From the NCBI GenBank assembly GCA_028287115.1, contig JAQBQF010000091.1, positions 38,935-102,934 of the forward strand: a stretch of DNA of 64,000 nucleotides. The letters run 5' to 3'. The notes beneath the pieces were generated by a model. The model saw nothing but the letters and a program-made list of their open reading frames with translations, was not told the origin of the DNA and searched no databases. Positions 60,602 through 64,000 of this stretch are shown here, piece by piece. The stretch is from Myxococcales bacterium. Lineage in GTDB: Bacteria; Myxococcota_A; Polyangia; Haliangiales; Haliangiaceae. A program made the position numbers and the translations under genes. Numbering within the stretch: the first letter of the stretch is position 1; each line of letters begins with the position of its first letter.

Positions 60602-62556
60602 GAACTGCTTCCCCATGGTGGGCGTCGCTCCTGTTCGGGATCGGCCTCATCCTCATGTTCGTTGGCGAGCGCATCCTCGGGCATCTGCCGGGCGTGCGCA
60701 TGATCCTCACCGGCCTCGGGCTGCTCGCGATCGTCGGCATCACCGCGGTGCGCGCGTACACCACCGTGTCGACGGCCGGTGCGCGGCGCGCGGTCGAGCG
60801 CACGCTGCTGTTCTGTCACTTCGGCGTGCTCGTCGCGCTGATCCTCTACGCGTTCACGACCAAGTGGGGCCTCGGCAACTTCCACCTGAGTGACGCCGGC
60901 GCCGACAAGCTGTCGACGGTGCTCACCGTGCTGTGGGTGCTCGTGATGCTCGCTTCGATCGTGCCGCTGTTCACGATCGAGACCTCGCTCGGGATGGCGC
61001 GGCGGACCGGCTTCGACGTCAAAGGCGCGGGCGCCGATGAAGGCGTCGAATACTTTCGCGTTCGAGACATCGGATGGTCGGGACTGTCGGTCGCGCTCGC
61101 GGCGGGCCTCCTGATGGTGACGTGCAACGTCGCCGATCAGCGCAATGTCCAGCGCGACGTCAGCTACTTCAAGACCTCGCAAGCCGGCGATTCGACGAAG
61201 GCGATCGTCGCGTCATCGAAGGACCCGATCAAAGTGTTGATGTTCTTCCCCGATCCGAACGAGGTGAAGGAGCAGGTCAAGAGCTACTTCGAAGCCCTAT
61301 CGTCGGCATCGGGTCACATGACGATCGAGTCGCACGACCGGTTCGTCGATGCCGAGCTCGCGGGCAAGTACAAGGTCACCAAAGACGGCGTGATCGTGCT
61401 CGTGCGCGGCACCGGCGACAAAGAGAAGTCGCAGACGATCGAGCTCGACACCGACATCGCGAAGATGCGCACCGGTACCGGCAAGCTGCGCAACTTCGAC
61501 CGCGAAGTGAACACCGTCCTCATGAAGCTCGTGCGCGACAAGCGCAAGGCGTACGTGATGACCGGTCACGGCGAGATCACGGATTACGAATCGGTTCCGC
61601 CCGAGCTCAAAGGCAAAGTGCAGGAGCGCCGCACGACGGTGTTCAAGAAGCGGCTCGCCGATCTCAACTACGAGATCAAAGACCTCGGCCTGATCGATCT
61701 CGCGAAGGATGTCCCCGATGACGCGACGATCGTGATCATGCTCGCGCCGACCGTGCCGCTCCAGGCCGCGGAGTGGGCGGCACTCGATCGCTACCTCGAT
61801 AAAGGTGGACGCTTGATGATCGCGCTCGATCCGAAGGGCGATCCGAGCCTCGGCTCGCTCGAGGGCAAGCTCGGGCTCAAGTACAACGGACTGCCGCTCA
61901 CCGACGATCAGGCATATCTGCCGCAGCGCGGAACGCCCGCGGATCGCAGGTTCGCGATCACGACGCAGTTCTCGGCGCACGCGTCGACGACCGCCCTGTC
62001 GCGTTCGGTCGACAAAGGCCTCGTACTGATCGAGTCCGGCGCCCTCGAAGACGCGCCGTTCACGATGAAAGGCGAGCAGCCGAAGAAGACGTTCACGATC
62101 CAGTCGATGGAGTCGGCGTTCCTCGACACGAACGATAACTTCACGTTCGACGCCGCCACCGAGAAGCGCCAGAAATGGCACATCGGCGCCGCGGTCGAAG
62201 GACCGAAGATGAAGGGCGCCGATGGCAAGGACAAGGACGGGTTCCGGGCGCTCGTGTTCGCGGACGCCGACCTGTTCGCCGACGCGCTGATCTCGAACAT
62301 GGGCCGCGCCGCGGTCGTGATCATATCCGGGCCGCTGCTCGACGACTCGGTCCGATGGCTCGGCGGAGAAGAAGTGTTCGCGGGCGAGGTCGTCACCGAG
62401 GACGACAAGCCGATCCAGCATACGAAGGGACAAGACGCGACCTGGTTCATCCTGACCATCGCCGGCGTCCCTTCGTTGGTATTGACCCTGGGCCTGATCG
62501 GAACGTGGGCCCGCCGTCGCAGGAGCTCTAGGAAGTCGATCGAGGTGAAGCCATGA
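60592..62556 (+). CDS. GldG-like ABC-associated protein (DUF4350/Gld domain)
   Basis: 654 aa from ATG 60592. Four N-terminal helices, then a large periplasmic GldG-like domain (GSRNYFKTSQAGDSTKA-like start, VMTGHGEITDYESVPPE, DDATIVIMLAPTVPLQAAEWAALDRYLDKGGRLMIALDP) and a C-terminal helix (WFILTIAGVPSLVLTLGLIGTW) with a basic tail. In Bacteroidetes GldG works with GldA and GldF; in myxobacteria the same set is an uncharacterised ABC exporter. Overlaps the last gene by ATGA. Confidence 0.88.
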   Translation: MAMRTASPWWASLLFGIGLILMFVGERILGHLPGVRMILTGLGLLAIVGITAVRAYTTVSTAGARRAVERTLLFCHFGVLVALILYAFTTKWGLGNFHLSDAGADKLSTVLTVLWVLVMLASIVPLFTIETSLGMARRTGFDVKGAGADEGVEYFRVRDIGWSGLSVALAAGLLMVTCNVADQRNVQRDVSYFKTSQAGDSTKAIVASSKDPIKVLMFFPDPNEVKEQVKSYFEALSSASGHMTIESHDRFVDAELAGKYKVTKDGVIVLVRGTGDKEKSQTIELDTDIAKMRTGTGKLRNFDREVNTVLMKLVRDKRKAYVMTGHGEITDYESVPPELKGKVQERRTTVFKKRLADLNYEIKDLGLIDLAKDVPDDATIVIMLAPTVPLQAAEWAALDRYLDKGGRLMIALDPKGDPSLGSLEGKLGLKYNGLPLTDDQAYLPQRGTPADRRFAITTQFSAHASTTALSRSVDKGLVLIESGALEDAPFTMKGEQPKKTFTIQSMESAFLDTNDNFTFDAATEKRQKWHIGAAVEGPKMKGADGKDKDGFRALVFADADLFADALISNMGRAAVVIISGPLLDDSVRWLGGEEVFAGEVVTEDDKPIQHTKGQDATWFILTIAGVPSLVLTLGLIGTWARRRRSSRKSIEVKP

Positions 62557-64000
62557 GAGGCGCAATCATCCACGGAGTGTTGCTCGCGGTGATGCTCGTC
62601 TACGGCTATCGCACGTGGACGCGTGACAAGACGGTCGAGCCGAACGTCGGCGCGGTCGTGCTGTGGGATCGAAGCGATGCCGACATCGTCTCGATCGAAT
62701 ACAAGGCGCCGAAGAAGATCGTGAAGCTCGAGCGCAAGGGCGATTACTGGTGGGGTACCGACACGCAGATCGAGACCAAGCCCAAGGAGACTCCGCCCGC
62801 GAGCACCGGCTCCGCGGGATCGGCAGGATCGGGCGCGGGCTCGGGATCGAGCGCGCTGGCATTGCCGCCGCCGCCCGAGGAGATCGAAGTCGGCCGCAAG
62901 GTCCACGAGTTCCCGCTCGGCGAAGCGGCGGACAAGCTGATCAAGTCGTACGAAGACGCGCGCGCGCTGCGTGATCTCGGCACACCGAATGCCGACGCGA
63001 AGAAAGACTACAAGCTCAACGACGCGAAGACCGTCATCACGATCACGTTCAAGGACGGTCCGCACAACTTCCTCGTCGGCGGCAGCGTCTATGGCGGCAG
63101 CGATCGCTACGTCATGGATCAGCAGACGAACAAGGCGTACGTGCTGTCGCGCGATCTGATCTCGGCACTCGAGATCGGCGAGACCAGCCTGCACCTCCTC
63201 GATCCACGCGGCTTCGACATCACGAAGATCGACGGCGTGACGATCGAGGCCGGCGGAAAGTCGAAGTCTGCAACGCGCGTGACGAGCGGCGCCGAAGGCC
63301 AGCAGCTCAAGACGTGGGGCGATAGCGACACGAAGAAGCCGAACCAGACGCTCGCGAACTTCATCGACAACGCGAACAACTTGCGGCCGACCGAGTACTC
63401 GCCGGCGATGAAGGTCTCGGACCTGACGCAGGTCCTGAAGCTGACGTACAAGGACGATCGCGGCGGCGGGCTCGGCACGCTGACGCTCTACAAGCACGAG
63501 AAGCCGGGTGTCCTGCCCGAAGGTCAGGAGCTCGATCCGGCCAATCCTCCGGCCGGCGAGATCGAGTACTTCATCATGACCGAGAAGACGCGCGTGCCCG
63601 CGCTGGTTCGCAAGGACACGGCGCAGCGCGCGGAGCAGGACATCGAGACGGTGTTCAGTGGAAAGCAGCCCGACAACGCGGGATCCGGTGCGGGATCCGG
63701 TGCAGCCAATCCGCACGGGAATCCGTTCGGACCCGGTCCGCGCGGCCATGGCGACCAGCCGCACGATGGCTCGCCGCCGAATCCGCATGGTGGCGCGATC
63801 ACGCCGCCTCCACCGGGTCCGCATGGCGGCGCCCCGACGGGGCAGGGGAGCGGCGCTTCGCTCGCTCCTGCGCCGATGACGCCCGCCGCCGGTAGCGGCG
63901 CGGCGAAGCCGACTCCGGCAAAGCCGGCAGACGCGACGAAGGCAGCAGCGCCGAAGCCGGCACCGGCGGCGACCACGCCGGCGGCGGCACCGAAGCCCGC
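62553..64000 (+). CDS. DUF4340 protein, C-terminus beyond the window
   Basis: At least 482 codons, running off the window; not a closed ORF. It begins with a helix (ALIHG-like GAIIHGVLLAVMLVYG) and continues with the DUF4340 pattern (VLWDRSDADIVSIEYKAPKKIVKLERKGDYWWG). DUF4340 proteins follow GldG-like genes almost always and lie outside the membrane. From about residue 370 the chain is a Pro/Gly/Ala/Lys-rich low-complexity tail (NPHGNPFGPGP...). Coupled to the previous gene by ATGA overlap. Confidence 0.86.
   Translation, partial: MRGAIIHGVLLAVMLVYGYRTWTRDKTVEPNVGAVVLWDRSDADIVSIEYKAPKKIVKLERKGDYWWGTDTQIETKPKETPPASTGSAGSAGSGAGSGSSALALPPPPEEIEVGRKVHEFPLGEAADKLIKSYEDARALRDLGTPNADAKKDYKLNDAKTVITITFKDGPHNFLVGGSVYGGSDRYVMDQQTNKAYVLSRDLISALEIGETSLHLLDPRGFDITKIDGVTIEAGGKSKSATRVTSGAEGQQLKTWGDSDTKKPNQTLANFIDNANNLRPTEYSPAMKVSDLTQVLKLTYKDDRGGGLGTLTLYKHEKPGVLPEGQELDPANPPAGEIEYFIMTEKTRVPALVRKDTAQRAEQDIETVFSGKQPDNAGSGAGSGAANPHGNPFGPGPRGHGDQPHDGSPPNPHGGAITPPPPGPHGGAPTGQGSGASLAPAPMTPAAGSGAAKPTPAKPADATKAAAPKPAPAATTPAAAPKP

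Overview
The window is GC-rich (strong G/C third-position bias in every convincing gene) and reads as a Myxococcota (myxobacterial) chromosome. The clues are four Hanks-type Ser/Thr kinases in about 21 kb, one with a zinc-ribbon/ATPase/TPR tail and one with a beta-propeller; many lipoproteins with Asp/Ala/Pro- or Gly/Ser-rich linkers; a MYXO-CTERM-like sorting tail; a Gld-type ABC operon ending in a DUF4340 protein; and branched-chain-type 2-oxoacid dehydrogenase genes. A Kofleriaceae/Haliangium-like source is my guess from the linker style; it is not proven. There is no prophage, CRISPR array, rRNA or recognisable IS transposase.

Layout. 1-8 kb (minus strand): the end of a DUF4139 lipoprotein, a stand-alone E1-alpha paralogue, then an operon E1-alpha, E1-beta, E2 and a FHA/GGDEF-like/AAA+/Fis sigma-54 activator whose start looks non-AUG; a plus-strand calcium-repeat lipoprotein sits between. 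8-18 kb: DUF4178 protein, membrane-anchored kinase, PAS histidine kinase, 1233-aa kinase-ATPase-TPR protein, a third kinase, a lipoprotein with 15-bp repeats and a J-domain protein. 18-26 kb: methyltransferase, GT-C-like membrane protein, MetE-like protein, secreted lipoprotein, SpoIID-like protein, GNAT and CPBP protease. 26.4-26.9 kb: a 3 x 165-bp tandem array of leucine tRNA units with embedded promoters, of which only the last tRNA looks intact, closed by a terminator.

27-35 kb: kinase with beta-propeller, then a 797-aa protein that joins a SecD-type P1 domain to a SecY-like membrane core (the most unusual gene here), an unknown lipoprotein, and an ORF joining a zinc-phospholipase-like protein with a MYXO-CTERM tail to a second signal peptide and beta-barrel. 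35.7-39 kb: Gfo/Idh/MocA oxidoreductase, CDP-alcohol phosphatidyltransferase and class III aminotransferase, which could make a polar lipid head group. 39-42 kb: an MMPL/RND transporter plus membrane partner. 42-45.4 kb: a tightly overlapping methylthioadenosine salvage operon (MTA phosphorylase, Apt, MtnA, class II aldolase). 45.5-49.3 kb: radical SAM protein behind a promoter with a palindrome, and an envelope cluster (glycosyltransferase, LPG-synthase-type flippase, GtrA). 49.4-55.5 kb: second MMPL transporter, cysteine synthase, lipoprotein paralogue, and a ribbon-helix-helix/zinc-ribbon protein with twin palindromic operators, translationally coupled to an ABC1/UbiB kinase. 55.4-55.9 kb: repeat element with perfect 31-bp inverted arms. 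56-64 kb: EamA transporter, PAP2 phosphatase, DUF6600 lipoprotein, and a four-gene ABC-ATPase/permease/GldG-like/DUF4340 operon behind a good sigma-70 promoter and running off the window.

Common themes are cell-envelope biogenesis and export, signal transduction through protein kinases, and lipid or branched-chain acyl metabolism. All assignments come from reading motifs; no database search was run.
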